From positions 620,001 through 684,000 of the forward strand of contig CP004391.1 of the NCBI GenBank assembly GCA_000973525.1: a DNA stretch of 64,000 bases, written 5' to 3'. Positions 62,764-64,000 of this stretch are shown here, one piece after another (position 1 is the stretch's first letter; every line of letters starts with the position of its first letter). This stretch comes from Pasteurella multocida subsp. multocida OH4807 (GTDB taxonomy: Bacteria > Pseudomonadota > Gammaproteobacteria > Enterobacterales > Pasteurellaceae). Under the pieces are notes generated by a model. It saw only the letters and a list, made by a program, of their open reading frames with translations, was not told the DNA's origin and made no database searches. The position numbers were made by a program, and so were the translations under genes.

Positions 62764-62897
62764 GATTCCTTCCTTTCTTTTTACTGCAATAAATGTGTCA
62801 TATTTTGAGCATTTACATGCTCATCCGAAAAAATAGAGTTTTCTTTGACCTTAATCGAAAAAAATAGTTTAAAAAAATGGCGAATCTTTACAAATTT

Positions 62898-63365
62898 TTA
62901 TTCTTTTTCACTCAAATAGGGATCATCAAAACCGAGTGATTGCATAATTTCCGTTTCAAGATGTTCCATTTCTTCCGCTTCTGCATCATCAATATGATCA
63001 TAACCAAGTAAATGCAAGCTGCCGTGCACCACCATATGCGCCCAATGTGCCATCAATGGTTTGCCTTGTTCTTCCGCTTCTTTTTCTACGACTTGACGAC
63101 AAATCACTAAATCGCCTAATAACCCGAGCTCCACTTCATCAGGACATTCAAATAGAAATGACAACACATTAGTGGGTTTATCTTTGCCACGATAAGTGAA
63201 ATTCAATTCATGACTTTCCGCTTCATCAACGATACGCACTGTCATTTCCACGTCTGATAATTCAGGTTGCACAGCACGATTTGCCCAAGCTTGAATTTGA
63301 GCTTCTGTGGGTAGGTTTTCTGTATTTTCAGTGGCAATTTGTAGATCAATAATCACTTGCTTCAT
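62898..63365 (-). CDS. ybeY: YbeY, rRNA-maturation endoribonuclease
   Basis: A 155-residue metalloprotein with the signature [14 protein letters not shown] (H-x3-H-x5-H zinc site). It is a single-strand-specific RNase acting in 16S rRNA maturation and ribosome quality control. E. coli YbeY is 155 residues. Its ATG follows the ybeZ stop without a gap, implying coupled translation. The usual downstream neighbours ybeX (corC) and lnt lie 16 kb away here. Confidence 0.97.
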   Translation of the reverse strand: MKQVIIDLQIATENTENLPTEAQIQAWANRAVQPELSDVEMTVRIVDEAESHELNFTYRGKDKPTNVLSFLFECPDEVELGLLGDLVICRQVVEKEAEEQGKPLMAHWAHMVVHGSLHLLGYDHIDDAEAEEMEHLETEIMQSLGFDDPYLSEKE

Positions 63366-64000
63366 TTATTCATTCTCATTTTTTGAATTTTCTGACTGCT
63401 CTTTTTCAGCACGTTCTTGACGACGTTGTTCCGCAATTGCCGCACGACGAATTTCATCTTGTGCTTCCCACGCATCATACGCTTGTACCACTTTCGCTAC
63501 GACAGGATGACGCACAATGTCTTTACTTTCAAAATAGTTAAAACTTAACTCAGGCACATGTTCTAGCACTTCAATAGCATGACGTAAACCAGACTTTTGG
63601 CTACGAGGTAGGTCAATCTGAGTAATATCCCCCGTAATCACGGCTTTCGAGTTAAAACCAATACGGGTTAGGAACATTTTCATTTGTTCAACCGTGGTAT
63701 TTTGGCTTTCGTCCAGAATAATAAAGCTGTCATTCAATGTACGACCACGCATATAAGCTAAAGGCGCAATTTCAATAACATTGCGCTCCATTAACTTTTG
63801 CACGCGTTCAAAACCTAACATTTCAAATAGGGCATCATAAAGTGGACGTAAATATGGCTCGATTTTCTGTCCTAAATCGCCAGGTAAGAAACCTAATTTT
63901 TCACCTGCTTCAACCGCAGGGCGCGTGAGCAAAATTCTACGCACCTCTTGCTTTTCGAGGGCTTCTACTGCAGCAGCTACCGCCAAAAAGGTTTTTCCCG
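63366..64000 (-). CDS. ybeZ: YbeZ, PhoH-like ATPase (partial, runs off the edge)
   Basis: The C-terminal 211 or so residues of a PhoH-family ATPase/helicase. The end of the Walker A region ([14 protein letters not shown]) is at the window edge, followed by [21 protein letters not shown] and Walker [12 protein letters not shown], and a Glu/Arg-rich tail. YbeZ interacts with YbeY in rRNA processing. The N-terminal part lies beyond base 64000. It is directly upstream of ybeY. Confidence 0.95.
   Translation of the reverse strand, partial: GKTFLAVAAAVEALEKQEVRRILLTRPAVEAGEKLGFLPGDLGQKIEPYLRPLYDALFEMLGFERVQKLMERNVIEIAPLAYMRGRTLNDSFIILDESQNTTVEQMKMFLTRIGFNSKAVITGDITQIDLPRSQKSGLRHAIEVLEHVPELSFNYFESKDIVRHPVVAKVVQAYDAWEAQDEIRRAAIAEQRRQERAEKEQSENSKNENE

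Overview
The window is chromosomal DNA from a member of the Pasteurellaceae, most likely Pasteurella multocida or a close relative. Three things point there. At least 30 exact copies of the Haemophilus/Pasteurella-type DNA uptake signal AAGTGCGGT are scattered on both strands. Base composition is AT-rich, and much of the gene order is familiar from Haemophilus influenzae: aspS - ICMT-like gene - cmoA, gloA-rnt-NhaC-like transporter-priC, and ndk-pepB-dTDP-glucose dehydratase. There is also a chromosomal nicotinamide phosphoribosyltransferase (nadV), the enzyme that makes some Pasteurellaceae independent of V factor. The species name is an inference.

Layout. 0-5 kb: the minus-strand cluster cydA-cydB-cydX-ybgE-ybgC-tolQ (cytochrome bd oxidase followed by the start of the Tol-Pal system), with a short secreted protein of the DUF5339 type divergent from it. 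5-12 kb: ruvB-ruvA-ruvC, a lipoprotein, yebC, nudB, an RsiV-like lipoprotein and aspS, all minus. 12-19.5 kb: mainly plus strand, with cmoA, gloA, rnt, an NhaC-superfamily transporter and priC; a large DUF2157/GDYXXLXY membrane protein lies on minus. 19.7-26.2 kb: tRNA-Ser, rne, rluC, a CobB-type sirtuin, trxA and a tRNA-Gly/Cys/Leu cluster. 26.6-37.4 kb: nadV, miaB, a UbiF-like hydroxylase, cpdA, nudF, psiE, a VanY-like peptidase, dapE, an ArsC/YffB-like protein and htpG. 37.5-39.6 kb: two tandem opacity-type outer-membrane beta-barrel genes. The upstream one carries an in-frame amber codon and a hexanucleotide repeat encoding a Gln-Pro tract. 39.9-47.6 kb: sprT, metK, ndk, pepB, dTDP-glucose 4,6-dehydratase, infA, lnt and corC. 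47.7-56.2 kb: a complete galactose island, galT-galK-galM divergent from a GalR/GalS-type repressor and mglBAC. 56.2-64 kb: mfd, a 62-residue Cys-cluster protein, tmcA, a lipoprotein with an 11-residue repeat, ybeY, and ybeZ running off the right edge.

How the genes work together. MglBAC imports galactose, and GalM, GalK and GalT feed it into the Leloir pathway. GalR-type operators and CRP-like sites lie in both control regions, and CpdA (cAMP phosphodiesterase) is in the same window. NadV, the sirtuin and the ADP-ribose pyrophosphatase form a potential NAD-nicotinamide recycling set within about 8 kb. CydABX makes the terminal bd oxidase, and a UbiF-like hydroxylase acts in synthesis of its quinol substrate.

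Most of the window is ordinary core genome. I found no prophage, CRISPR array, insertion sequence or defence island. The points most worth following up are the amber-interrupted opacity gene with its hexamer repeat, paired GalR-like operators upstream of the intact opacity gene, nadV beside a tRNA cluster, and inverted uptake-signal pairs serving as terminators.
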